DNA of 64,000 nucleotides from Laccaria trichodermophora (GCA_018417955.1 JACTVC010000032.1:124001-188000); one strand, 5' to 3'; counted from the first letter of the stretch, positions 21,763 to 33,349 are shown. Notes: generated by a model not told the origin, from the letters alone. A program made the numbers and translations.

Positions 21763-22002
21763 AAGTTACTGGCCACTCGGATTTCCAAGTCAAGTCGTTT
21801 ACTTACATAATCTTGCCTCCACTTTCTCAATTATAGATCGCTCTTTCAAAACTAAACTAGTTCTAATATTTTTAGTAAGACCTCATTTGAGGTCTTACTA
21901 CCAAAGGAAATATATATTTTACATTGAAAATGAGTTTGGGTGGTATCAAACGTGAAGGAGCGGAGGCGTATAATGTCACGGTGACCAAATGAGTCACATG
22001 CA
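21763..22002 (-). repeat. Dispersed repeat, copy A (inverted relative to 45.9 kb)
   Basis: The reverse complement aligns along its length with 45845-46071, including GAGCGATCTATAATTGA, AAAGTGGAGGCAAGATTA and a GTGACTCA.TTGGTCAC end. By eye similarity is high but with many substitutions. No coding capacity; it behaves like an old MITE- or SINE-sized element. Confidence 0.7.
21874..21899. repeat. Perfect palindrome in copy A
   Basis: Arms AGTAAGACCTCA and TGAGGTCTTACT flank TT. The second copy keeps only a degenerate version. Confidence 0.85.
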
Positions 22003-22058
22003 ATGTCACTTCTTCCTATGTCACGGTAGTATGTAGAAGAAAATGCAATTGGGTGCTA

Positions 22059-25000
22059 CTATGTTCGCTTTCTGCGCCTTTTCCCTGGAGATGCGGAAGT
22101 ATCACATGTAGCTGCTTACAACCAACCACCATATGTCAATTGGTTTACCCAAGAGCGTGACTCACTTACCTGCTCTTTTCCGAGTCAAGGGAAGTAGGTC
22201 ACCAACTTTAGGCCCGAGCTCTTTGTCCATGTCCGAACCACTGACTTCGATTCTATCCGAGTCTGCCTCTGGTTGCCAATCAGCCGGTTCCAGCCTCTTG
22301 AACGGCGAATTCTTCACAGCTTGAAAATACAATCTGTCTTGGCCAGTGAAACCTGAAAGATCGACTGCCATATCATTGTCAGCCAAACATCCAGAGTCAG
22401 TGGTGGCTAGGTAGCATCCTTACATAGACAGGGTACATCAGTTTTTGGATGGCTGAGAGCCCTGACTTGATAGTGGATTGTTTTTGGCCATGAAAAACTG
22501 TCCAAGTCGTTGGCCATGGCCATCTGCTCGACTAAAGTCCGGAATTCATGAGGAAACCCCTTGTAGAAAAGGGCGATTTGCCTCTCAAACTTTTCCTTAG
22601 TACAGTCCTTTGCTCCACCAATACTTTCCCTCAAAGACATGAGCTTGAGATCCACCAGGCACTTCACTTGCCGACCCAGATACTTCCACCAGAGGTCACG
22701 CACACCGTCGATTGATTTGCCGCTAGAATCCAGAAGTTCATATCTCGTAAAGAAATGTAGTAACATTTCTCGACTGATCCTGCGCGCAGCAATGCACTCC
22801 AAACGGTGAAGGGGGGACATTCCCGGATCAGCAGGGCGGGAAGAGTCGGAATTGCATGTAGACAACGCAACCTCATAGGTCGATTGATCGACAACATTCA
22901 TCAACTCCATGAGAGCGCAAAACGACAGGAGATCCAAAACACCTTCCCACATCGTAATATCTGGAACATGGGCAGCAAAACGGGCTGTAAAAAGGACTGT
23001 AAGAAAGCCAGATCATGTTTGGCGACGAACATACTTGAGCCTCTATTTTTCCCAAGAACGATAGTAGAGTGCCAAAAGAATCCCAATCGTCGAAGAAGAA
23101 CGCGTGAAGCGGCATGAGTAGTATTCGTCAGATGCCCCCCTGAAGCAAATGCACGATAGAGTGCGACAGCCGTTTCCCTGATAGAACCGCAAGCATAGAA
23201 GTGTCCCCCATGGCAGATTGCATGGGACACAGTCAGAACCCAATGAGGAGTGTTGGGTGGCATATACCTGTAGAAAGTTATGTTTAAATTTGTGCTGTTC
23301 TCCTCTTGTCACAAGAGTGTATATAACTCACAGCCATGTACCAGGGACCAGGAGCATGGCTTCCACAGTAAATATATGGGTGTTCGGGCCCTCCATATTA
23401 TAGTGTTCCACTGAAAAGATATCCATTCTGGAGAAGGCATCCGGATCACCCAAAGGGCGTGCCACTAACCACAACTTCCCCCCAACCAGAGGTTCGACAA
23501 AGGTACCAAAGCCATCTGAATCAATATGCCAATAGTGGATAGCATTCGTGTTGCCAGCCAATCCCCAGCGGACGTCGCGACTCGGGAAATGGGAGGAGGA
23601 AGCATTACACCAGGCAGTGTTCTCAGTTGCAATCCAGGCTGCGAGGTCGCTGGCGATGCCATCAGGTTTTGCATCAGCAACGGCCAGGGGAAAATTGAGG
23701 GCATTCAAAGTGCGCCCGTTGCGCGAACTCGCGCTTGCGAGCAGATGCCTTAGAGTTCCAAATTTCAATCTCACGTTATAATCGCCGTTCTTGGCTGGGA
23801 TCGATTGATCTGACGAAATATTGTTATATTAATGGGGGAATTCGAATAATAACAAATGGACACACCCTGCACGTCAACGGGCACATCAATCCCACCAATT
23901 TCACTCATGCCGTCTTCATCAAAAGCAAGACCATCATCCGTTGGCAGACCAGTAATGACAAGAACCTTTTTTCTGCGCATCAAGCCCTGTTTTTGTTCAT
24001 GACTCATCTTTTTGAAGTCGTCATGTGTTGATATCCAAAAGATTGAATTGTCTGGTTTTGCTATGTGAAGGGGCAGGCGCGATCCTCCAGGAGACACAGA
24101 GGTATACTGCTGCAAAACAGATTCCCACACTGCTTCAAAATGACCCAGGTCTGATTTTGCCTACTCAAATTGTTAGAAAGAATCCATGAGAGGTGTATGA
24201 TAGTGAGATGCTGACATGAAAGGAAGGGGTGTAACTGGTCGATCTGTCTTCATATGGACCATAAAGCAAGTACTCCTTGGGGCTTTTGTATTTCTGACAC
24301 AAAGATTTAGTCCTTAGCCATGACTGCAAAATTAAGAGCTAACTACCTGGGTGATCTTGTCAGATTGCAGGGTAAGCGGGGGTCGAGGTGCCTAGCGATG
24401 ATTGAATTGATAACACTTCAACATAATTCAACCGATTAGCTTACCGCTAGGCGCTCCATTTCAGCATCATCAATGGGCCATTCAGAGACTGACCCAATCC
24501 CCGTTATGGCAGTAGCCCCCCTTTCGCTTTTTGTAAGAGTTCCACCACTAGGGCGGGCAGGGGCCAAGCTTTTGCCATTTTTCGTTGCCTTGTTGAGGCG
24601 GGCCAAGCTCTTCTTGCCGGTATTTTCCTTTGCCTTGTCTGCACCTAAGAGGTCATCTTCGTCCGAAGAAGAAGAAAGTTCAGATAAATCACTTAGATCT
24701 TCTGGTGTATCTGGGCTACGATCCGGTGCTTGGTCACCAGGGCTGTTGTCCAAAGCACCATCTCTGACCGTCCCTTCTGGTGCTTGGCTGCGGCGGTCAT
24801 CCAAAGCACCATTTCCGACCATCTGACCGCCACTGCCACAACATTCTGGTTCATGCTGACCACTATTGGAGCGGCCCTCAGGCGCTTGGTCACCAGGGAG
24901 GCTGTCGTCCAAAGCACCATCTCCAACTATCCGATCACCAGCGCCACAACATTCTGGTTCGGGGTTGCGCATGTGATGCTGATCACTACTAGAGTAGCCT

Positions 25001-26062
25001 TCGGGTGCTCGGTGACCAAGACTGTAGTCCAAAGCACCATCTCCAACCATCTGATCGCCAGCGTTACAACATTCTGGTTCGGGATTTTGATGCTGATCGC
25101 TATTGGGGCGGCCATCCTCAGTTATCCTCAATGGCCAAGATGGAGGAAGTTCTTGAATATCAATGTCGTCGAATTCTTCCAGGTGTCTCATCTCCTTTTT
25201 CTCCACTAACAGACTGTTATCTCAATGTACTAGGAGGGGCATTCTGACACATACCCGCATGGAACCACCGACGTTCACTTTTCGTAACACCGCCCAGCTT
25301 CTCCCATGGAACGTGCGCAAGAAAAGTTAGCAGAGCAGAATGTCCGGTTTCTTTTCCCTGCGCGACTGAAATAATAGTACGCCAAAGAAGTTTTTCAATG
25401 CATCGCAAGAGGGCTGGTTGCATGTTTCCAAAGGCTCTCCACATCTGAGGTAAGAAGTTGCGTTAGCCCAGCTATCAAGTAAAATATGAGGGCTTACTCA
25501 AAGACTTACCAGGAAGATTGAGTATCGGTCGTAGTCACGATTGCACAACAGCACTCCAGTGATAAGTCCTAAGGGGGACAGGAACCCAGCCACATGAATC
25601 GGTAGATTCAAACAATGGAAATCCTTGATAGGTCGGCGGATTGCTTCGATGTCCAGAGCCCCCAAACTCTCCAGTGGTTTGTGACTGATAAATGCATCAA
25701 TTTCGAAGGATCTACGCTGCATGAAAAGTAGACATACTCTGCATTCGTCAGGAAGTCGATTACATTCTCCTTACTGTTACCGGCATCCGACCAGTATCCC
25801 TAGAACGCCGGCAATTAGTTTGCATCGATTTCAGCTATGCTATGCGCTGACCTTCCAAATGGCCCTCAACAATAACCCAGCCGCCTCGATGTTTGTGATC
25901 GATACCAATGCTTTTCCGTGTTTCAATTTGGAAGAGATCGATTGCAGCAAGCTGAGGTCAATGTTCGCCGAATGACCAGGGTTGCCTTCTCCACCTAGAA
26001 TTGCCATTTCCTCTCGAAAGTTCGTCAATGCTTGAGTCCAATCTTTCATTTTCCCCCAGCCC
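22059..26062 (-). CDS. JmjC-domain protein, 5' part separated by a KDZ transposon
   Basis: A many-exon minus-strand gene. The cupin core reads HYWHIDSDG (iron ligands H-x-D, near 23.53 kb), GGKLWLVARP, LLVPGTWL joined by splicing to YMPPNTPHWVL, and AICHGGHFYACGS (distal histidine region, near 23.2 kb). That is the JmjC fold of Fe(II)/2-oxoglutarate oxygenases such as histone demethylases. Upstream exons carry a repeat-rich acidic region (24.44-25.2 kb) and segments such as WTQALTNFREEMAILGGEG. The C-terminus ends RKRAGKRRRKRT after splicing a strong GTAAGT donor at 22.16 kb; the stop is at 22059. The first remaining exon is interrupted at 26062 by the KDZ element, at an intron-exon border. 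Substrate is unknown. Likely inactive or truncated in this allele. Confidence 0.7.
24700..25115 (-). repeat. In-frame tandem repeats in the JmjC gene
   Basis: Three full and one partial units of about 100-117 bp encode copies of NPEPECCGAG..VGDGALDDS..GDQAPEG. The CC pair and GALDDS recur in each full copy. Confidence 0.8.
26055..26062. repeat. Target site duplication CCCAGCCC, left copy
   Basis: Identical to 33689-33696 at the other end of the KDZ element. An 8-bp duplication agrees with what is known for Zisupton-type elements. Confidence 0.8.
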
Positions 26063-26087
26063 GAGGTCTTTACACTGCCACTGCTTT
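26063..26087. repeat. KDZ left terminal inverted repeat
   Basis: GAGGTCTTTACACTGCCACT.. pairs with CAGTACTTTACACTCCCACT.. read from the right end on the minus strand. The core CTTTACACT-CCACTGCTT is shared. Confidence 0.8.
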
Positions 26088-26400
26088 TCCGAGCGGACTC
26101 CGGCCGGACTCCGTCGGACTGAGGGTATCCAGAACAGGTATTTTTTTGCTTTACCACTGCAGCAATTTTTCCGGGGATTTTCCGATGCTTTTCCGAGCAT
26201 TTCTGGTCGGACCTCCAAGTCCGTCGGACTTTTCCGTCGGACTTCCGATGGACTCACAGCAAACTAGCAGCCAGTCCACTGGATTCCAGTGGACAGATCC
26301 AACGGCAGTCCAACGGAATTCCAGCGGACAAATCCAACGGAAGTCCAACGGAATTCCAGCGGACACAGCCGATGGAAGTCCAACGGACTGGGCTTGTTAT
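26088..26400. repeat. KDZ left subterminal repeats (GTCCnnCGGA type)
   Basis: Many close copies, in both orientations, of motifs such as AAGTCCGTCGGACTT and AGTCCAACGGAATTCCAGCG. The right end has the same kind of cluster. This suggests transposase-binding arrays. Confidence 0.75.
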
Positions 26401-26929
26401 TAGTATTATTAATGAAAAAGAAAGTTATTAACAATTAATCAAGTAACTACATAGTAAACTTTGAATGTCGTGGACAAGACTTACATTGCCATAGCTGCAT
26501 ACAGTGCCGATCATTGGGATTCTGTATTTTGTTCAGCTGGCGGGGTGAGCATTTCAAATATCTACCCCAAATGTACGTTCAAAAGTCACGTGGCTCATTC
26601 GTTTGATGAATCCGCCACCCAACACAATTTTTTCCCACCCTTCCTTTTCTCCCCCCACCACCTCCTGCACCCCTCAACCTCTCGACATCGTCTAGCCGCG
26701 TCGTTTCGGTAGTGAACGACGTTTGTGGGTCCCACAGGTAAGCCTCTCGCCCCTCTTTATGTCTAATTGGCCACTGACGCCTCCAAAAGCAGGTTGTAAC
26801 CCTGTGGGGCCCACGGTATGTCTCCCCCCCTCAATTACAGCCCCAATTGACCGATTCAACAGCACTGCAGCCCGCCGCTGGTTCACGTACGGCATCCTGG
26901 AACCATTCCACCCCCCTTTCCCATTCGTT
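26401..26929. other. KDZ internal non-coding stretch
   Basis: AT-rich then mixed sequence before the minisatellite; no gene seen. Confidence 0.5.
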
Positions 26930-28060
26930 TTGCCCACAGCGCTGAACCCACGTCATTTCACGCCCAACGCCCACCCACCCAAGCACACCCGCCCATCGCA
27001 TTTCGCACCCACATGCTTTTCTGTTCCCATTCCCATACGTTTTGCTGACAGCGCCCATTCCCCGTCGTTTCACGCCCACCCAGTGCCCCAAACGCTTTTC
27101 CTTCCCCTTTCCCATCCGTTTTGCTAATAGCGCCCACCCCCCATTGTTTTGCGGCCAACGCCCACCCACTCGAGCACCCCGCTCATGGCATTTTGCACCC
27201 CATCGCTTTCTGTCCCCGTTCCCATTCGTTTCGCTCACAGCGCCCACTCCCCGTCATTTTGCACCCACCCAGCCCCCCAAACGCTTTTCCTTCCCCTTTC
27301 CCATCCGTTTTACTAATAGCGCCCCCCCCCGTTGTTTTGCGGCCAACGCCCATCCACTCGAGCACCCCGCTCATGGCGTTTCGCACCCCATCGCTTTTTT
27401 GTCCCCCTTCCCATTCGTTTTGCTGACAGTGCCCACTCCCCGTCGTTTTGCGCCCACCCAGCCCCCAAAACGCTTTTCCTTCCCCTTTCCCATCCGTTTT
27501 ACTAATAGCGCCCCCCCCGTTGTTTTGCGGCCAACGCCCATCCACTCGAGCACCCCGCTCATGGCGTTTCGCACCCCATCGCTTTTTTGTCCCCCTTCCC
27601 ATTCGTTTTGCTGACAGTGCCCACTCCCCGTCGTTTTGCGCCCACCCAGCCCCCAAACGCTTTTCCTTCCCCTTTCCCATCCGTTTTACTAATAGCGCCC
27701 ACCCCCCCCGTTGTTTTGCGGCCAACGCCCACCCACTCGAGCACCCCGCTCATGGCGTTTCACACCCCATCGCTTTTCTGTCCCCGTTTCCCATTCGTTT
27801 TGCTCACAGCGCCCACTCCCCGTTGTTTCACGCACAGCCCCCAAACCCTTTTCTGTCCCCGCCCCCATCCCATTTTGCTCACGGCGCCCACTCCCCATCG
27901 TTTCGCACCCAACGCCCACCCCACTTCGACACCCCGCCCATGTCGTTTTGCACCCACACGCTCTTCTGTCCCTGTTCCCACCCATTTTGCTAATAGCGCG
28001 CATTTCACGCCCAACGCCCTTCATGCCCAACATCGTTTCGCAAACACACCTGCTTCCACT
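26930..28060. repeat. GC-rich minisatellite inside the KDZ element, about 188-bp period
   Basis: The sequence CATCCGTTTT starts at 27113, 27302, 27491 and 27678, giving periods of 189, 189 and 187. Each unit is built from two related half units of about 95 bp (CCCATTCGTTTTGCTGACAG and CCCATCCGTTTTACTAATAG types). Outer copies are more diverged. Long open frames on both strands arise from the repeat and are not genes. Confidence 0.9.
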
Positions 28061-28337
28061 TCCCTCCTGTATCGTTTCGTGCCCCACCTTACGTACACAT
28101 GCCCTTTTAGTAGGAGAGTTACATACATCTGGTAGATAGTTTCTTTCGTATGTGTACATAGTTTGTATTTTCGCAAGTAAAAATTTCTTTGCAACTTGGA
28201 CTTATGATTTTTTTGTGAACTTTGAAGTGGTGAGAAATGCTTATGTAATGACAAGTGGACTTGACAAGTTCCTTGTTTCTTATCTCTTCCTTCATCCACC
28301 ACCATCTAAGAACATCTGAGTTAACTCCTTGCTTACT

Positions 28338-30904
28338 ATGCCTCCCAGGACTTCCAAGAACTCTGCTAATGTTCCCACCTCGCCTCCTAAGTCCCCTCCT
28401 AAGTCTCGTAGGAGTGCCAGAAAGCGTGCTGCATCGTCTGTTGATGCCTCTGTGGAACCAGCTGCCAAGAAGGTTGCCATGGACAGTGAAGTGGGTGAGA
28501 CTGGAGGTGAGGGTGAAGATAATGAAGGTGGAGCTACAGGAAAGAAAGGGAACAAGGGAAACAAGTAAGAAAAATTCAATATCTCTGAATTTATTGCTGA
28601 AGTAGACCTCTCCATAGCAAAGCTGCTGGAAAGAAGGGAAAGAAGGGAATTGCGTACATTTTTTTTTCTATCCTAGCTTGGTTATTTGCTTACCAATTTT
28701 TGTAGGAAATCTAGTGCCAAACCTGTAAAGGCTGCAGTTGAAAAGGCAGCTGCAGGCCAATCTACTCCGTAAGCATTTAATTTAATTTTTTTCTATTTGA
28801 ACTCAATGAGTTGTTTACCAATCTTTGTTAGGACTTCGAGGGCTAGTTCTGTAAAGGCTGCAGCTGAAAAGGCAGCCGCAGATCATCTTACTAAGTTAGT
28901 ATATTTATTACATTTAAATTTTGATCACCTATTAATTTGATGCAGAACTCAGAAGATTTTACTTGATAGTGGAGCAACTATAGCTCCACCTCCTAGGCCT
29001 GTTGAAGAGGCTACCACCAATGAGTAAGAACATTTTATCAAATTATATTTTTTGAGATTTACCAATTTACTTTTTCAGGCTTCAGACTATCATCGAAAAG
29101 CAAGGACCAGCTGCAGTAAAGACTCCTCGTCAGCGTGTAACTGAAGTTCCAGAGGGAGAGATGTCTGCTGAAGAGGGTATGACAGATGACGAGGTGAAGG
29201 ACAAAGGAAAGGGAAGAGACATGGCAAATATTGGAGAAGTGAGTGGGAGTGGGAGTGAGAGTGGTGATCAGGGTGATGGTGAAGATGAGGGTGAAGATGA
29301 GGGTGAAGATGAGGGTGAAGATGAGGGTGGAGATGAGGGTGAGGATGAGGATGACAAAGATGGTGAAGAGGAGGGTGGGGATGAGGGTGAAGAGGAGGGT
29401 GGAGATGATGATGAAGTTGAGGGGGAGAAGGACAAGGAGTCAGGTAGCAATGTTGAGGATGCAGGCGAAGTCAAAGATGCAGATGTTGATCAAGATGTTG
29501 AGATGGTGGACATCAACAAGGTTGGAACTGTGGTGGAGACAACTGTCTCTGTTGCAACTGCTGCAATGGCAAACACCATTGAAGTAACCACTTCAGAGGG
29601 TGAGTAGACTGATTTAAGTTAGAATTCAAAATTTTCTAATCTGTTTCTTAATTTTAGAAATGGCTGTCACTCTTGCAGACCTTCAAGGTGCTAGCAAGAC
29701 AATTGGTAAGTTTAATTGCATCTATCAGGTATTTTTTTAAAATTTAATCTCAAGGTGGATTTGCACGTGGCAATGCTGTTGGGAATACCTATGGCTTTGG
29801 TGATGATCCCATCATCGATTTGCCTGCATTACAACAGAAAGGCAAGGTCATGGTTTATATTTCCAGCAATGACCCATCTACTGTTGTGCCTACTGAAACA
29901 CCTCCATCCTTTCAAAAAATGGTGGCGGTCACTCATATGTCTAAACCTCTTTTCGATGGTCTTGGGAAAAAATGGCCTACCATCAAGAATTCTGGTAAGT
30001 TGTATTATCTTAATTCATACACATATTCTGACATTATTGGTTGGAATAGAATATACTATTTTTGTTTATGACATTATCTGGACTCTTTTGGGCTCTTTTG
30101 AAGAGATTACTTCTGTTGATGGAGATGAAGAGATCACCTGGCACACAGAAAATAACAAGCCAGTCCTTCAAATTCTTTTGGTAATTATTTTTATTTTACT
30201 TGCTGATTGGTCATTTAATAATTCCACAGAGCAACTTTGCTTTACCGAGTGTCTCATCTACTACTGTTGTTACCTCTGCTGCTAGTGCTGGTCTTCCTAT
30301 TCCTGCTACCACTAGCCAATCTGTTCCTGTCGCCTCTGCCTCTGCTCAGCTCCCAGGTGTTCGATTTCACTTCACCCAAGAGCAAACTGCAATGGCAGAT
30401 GCTCTTGAGATTCCAGTAGCCTTACGCCGTACTGGTAATGCTCTAAAACTTCAGGAGCATTACACTCGATACCTTGCTCTTCTTGAGGCTGAGAAGAAAT
30501 TCAAGAAGATGCAGAAGGATGGGACTTGGCCAGGTGGACTTAGACTGCCCGTTGGTAGAGACATTCCAAATCTCTTCATTGGCAAATCGACTTGGCATGA
30601 CTTTTGGACCAAGACTTTTCCTCATGTAGTGGAGTATCCAGAAATGGTAAAGTGGCTGAGTGATGAAGAGGAATGTATGGAGACGGAAGAGTTGTTTGGG
30701 GTGAAGTTGAAGGCATATCACTTTGCAGAGCTTCTTGCATGGGTGCAGAATGGAGGATCGTTGGTTAAGCCGAAGAAAGGAGCAGCAAAGGATGCATCTG
30801 CAGCGACTTCTAGCACATCCAAGAAAGCATCTACATCAAAGAAGGCTGCTGGATCTGCTAAGAAGGTGGCCACTTCCAAGAGTGGATCTTCCAAGCGCAA
30901 ATAG
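28338..30904 (+). CDS. KDZ-element upstream protein, or N-terminal part of the transposase
   Basis: The ATG at 28338 opens MPPRTSKNSANVPTSPPK, followed by at least nine exons that join in phase. Exon 1 ends at AACAA|GTAAG; exons at 28706-28768 and 28832-28894 are near duplicates encoding VKAA-EKAAA. A long acidic stretch of GEDEGEDEG type is encoded at 29.28-29.45 kb. A better-conserved-looking part includes GFGDDPIIDLPALQQKGK and LLEAEKKFKKMQKDGTWPGG. The C-terminus is lysine/serine-rich and ends GSSKRK at TAG 30902-30904. Acidic and basic tails suggest chromatin or DNA binding. No catalytic domain is seen. The stop overlaps a splice donor that would fuse this protein to the transposase. Confidence 0.7.
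28706..28894 (+). repeat. Tandem duplication of an exon with its intron
   Basis: Exons at 28706-28768 and 28832-28894 are 126 bp apart. Both are 63 bp and encode related A-rich peptides. The preceding intron ends are also similar (CTTACCAATTTTTGTAG and TTTACCAATCTTTGTTAG). Confidence 0.8.
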
Positions 30905-30978
30905 TAAGTATGCTAACCTTGACAGGTCTTATCTTTGTACTACCATCTGTGTATTTCTCATGACTTTCATTTGTACAG
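30904..30978 (+). other. Optional intron across a stop codon in the KDZ gene
   Basis: A 75-nt candidate intron: donor GTAAGTATG begins at the last base of the TAG stop, branch-like GCTAAC lies close by, and the acceptor is TTGTACAG. Splicing turns AAA-TAG into AAA-TAT-AGT-TTG, in frame with the transposase. Confidence 0.6.
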
Positions 30979-33231
30979 TAGTTTGAATCTTTTCGGTCTT
31001 TTGGGTGCACTGGTTCTTTCCTATTATCTGGATGGTCTTGCTGGCAACTTGAGCTTTTTGGTCTACATGATTGCTCTCACTGGACTGAGTTCTCAGTTAG
31101 CTCTGCTTTTGTGGATGACATTCTTGATTCCACATGTCTTAGCAAGCCCACAGTCTGCTCCATTCCCAGACATAAGCTTTCAAGACTTTAGTGACTTCAT
31201 TATCAACAACTTTGGTGAAAAAATATCTCTGCCAACAGTTTTCATGATGTTGCTGTCAATGACCAACAATACAGAGCTTCTCTCTCTCCATTTTAAACAA
31301 AACCCTGGACCTAAGGCAACATCATGGATTAAGTGTTTAGCACGTGCAATTATTGAACAACTTGGTGACAATGATGCAGAAACCCTATTCTCAGAACATG
31401 AGCTATCCATGTTTAAAAATGCAACTGCTAGAGAGAGTAATGTTTCATCATTAGCTGTGAAACTTGGTGGATTCTCACATTTATTGGGCCTTTACCCATA
31501 CAATAATAAACAAAAATTCACTGGTACTTTGAAGCACATATCACACAGTTCCATTCAACCAGCACTGTTGATTTGCCCAAACTCTTCTGTCTGTTTAACT
31601 GCAGGCTGTGGGCGATGTTTTTTAAAACAAAATACCCAAACACGCCATATCCCAAGAGTGACTTTAATCAAAGGCACAGAGGTCTTTAAAAATGTTCAGT
31701 TGCTTTCTGGATATTGTAACAACTGTGAAACTATTTATTATGCAGATCATGAACGTACAGCTTCAACTGTGAATACTGAAGCTATGCAATTATATCTGAA
31801 CTCTGCATCATATATTAAAATTGGCCAGAAGCTTTGGGTTGACCGCAAGTTTTCATCTTCAGTGATGAATGGAATATATCATCTTCATGCATCTACATCT
31901 GGCTGGGGAAATTATTTCAATGACACTTATGGCAATGACTGTATCACACTGTCTCGCCGCCAGGTGTGGGCTGCTTTCATGCAGGAATCTATCCGGCAGG
32001 CATCTGAAATATCAGGGGTTGATTTTGTCACTCGAGATGTATCATCAATAGAGGAAGTAACAGAAGAAGCTTTTGCAGCTTTAGGAAATGATGGTTTAAT
32101 TCAACCAGCTAAAGGTCATGCATGTGCTGAGTGTTCACAACCATATCGAGCAACATCAGATGTGGTTTTGAACCCAAATAATGATCCTTCCACTTCTGCA
32201 CAGAACACAGTTCAGATGCGGAATGTAACCATGAGAGTAATTGATGGAATGGTTAATGGCACAAAGCATTGTGCTGCTGATGGTTGCATTGGTGATCTAC
32301 TTAATTATCGAGGAGGTGCCTTGTGTCGAGTACATGAACATGAGTTTGGCAATCGCTGTCGTGTTAGAGATTGCACAGAGACCTTGGTTCGCCCCACAAA
32401 GGCCTGTGCAGCTCATCAAAGTGTTTGGAATAAATACCTGCTGGATCACTCAGCTGCAAGTTTGGCAGGATCAAAAAGAATGTTGAACCGCCAGCAAGAA
32501 AATCTAGAGTGGAATCCTAGATCTGAGCGTGAAGTTCAGCCACATGACCAGCCAGCTCCAGAACCCAAAAAATTAAAGCACTTTTTTGGTCCTGCAACAT
32601 TTTATTGTGTTGAAACAATTTGTTGTCCATGTGGTGTTGTTGAAGCATGGGCAAAATTTGCCAAATCAGAGTCAGAGTCAAACATTCTGGCCTTTATGAA
32701 GAAGGTTTATCCTACAAAGGAATCACGTCCAGATTATATTTGCATTGATAAAGCTTGTAAAGTGCTTAAACATATGGCTGCACAAGGTCACTGGGATGAG
32801 TGGTCAGAAACAACACGATTGATAGTTGATACTTTCCACTATGAGAAACATTGGAAAGAAGATGTTCTTTGTCGAAAATGGTGTAATCCAGCTCCCACAG
32901 ATGGGTCTGCTCCAAATTTAGTTATAAAAGCCATAGCTTCTGATGGATCAACATATGACAAACGAGCATTTAATACTCAGGTAAACCTAATTTGAATCTT
33001 TGTAATATTGATAAACTAATAAACCAATAATAGGCCTGTGAACAACTCAATGCATGGCTTGGAGGTTTTGAATCAGTCCTCAAGAGAATGACACCTCAAA
33101 ACTACAACTGGTTTATTCACACAATGCTTTCTTATCACACTAGAAAAGTTATTGCCCGCCAAGCCAAAAAAGCAGCTAAAGTGATGCAGGAAGAGGAAGG
33201 TGATGATACTGAAGATGATGAAGCTGAGTAA
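30979..33231 (+). CDS. KDZ-type transposase with cysteine clusters
   Basis: The frame from exon start 30979 (open back to 30935) continues to 32980, then after an intron (32981-33033) to a stop at 33229-33231. The N-terminal half carries C-x2-C and C-x3-C-type clusters (LTAGCGRCFL, SGYCNNCETIYYADHE) and a later block with CAECSQPYRA, CAADGCIGD and CRVRDCTETLVRPTKACAAH. This fits the CxC5/CxC6 clusters described with KDZ transposases. The RNase H-fold part shows YCVETICCPCGVVEAW, PDYICIDKACKVLKHM and, across the intron, FNTQACEQLNAWLGGFESVL and MTPQNYNWFIHTML. It should cut and rejoin the element's ends in the nucleus. No ATG at the exon start suggests translation as a fusion with the upstream protein, or from an internal Met. 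Confidence 0.85.
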
Positions 33232-33349
33232 GTAAAACATGTATATAAACTCTACTTAACAAGTTTCAAACCCCACTATTGAATTATTAAATGTACACTT
33301 ATAAAAATTGCAAACTGATTACTTAGCACTCTGATGTACCTCTTTTGCT
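33232..33349. other. AT-rich 3' flank of the KDZ gene
   Basis: A GAGTAAGTAA sequence at the stop could also act as a donor, so a further exon is possible but none is seen. Confidence 0.4.

Noticed and set aside
23218..25247. Plus-strand frames up to 159 codons opposite the JmjC gene
   Set aside because: Antisense of confidently spliced coding exons, including the tandem repeat.
26723..28159. Overlapping long frames on both strands with proline-rich or glycine/lysine-rich products
   Set aside because: They are translations of the 188-bp minisatellite in several phases; repetition without stops, not genes.
29268..29474. Serine/proline-rich antisense frame
   Set aside because: It is the complement of the acidic GEDEGEDEG repeat of the KDZ gene.
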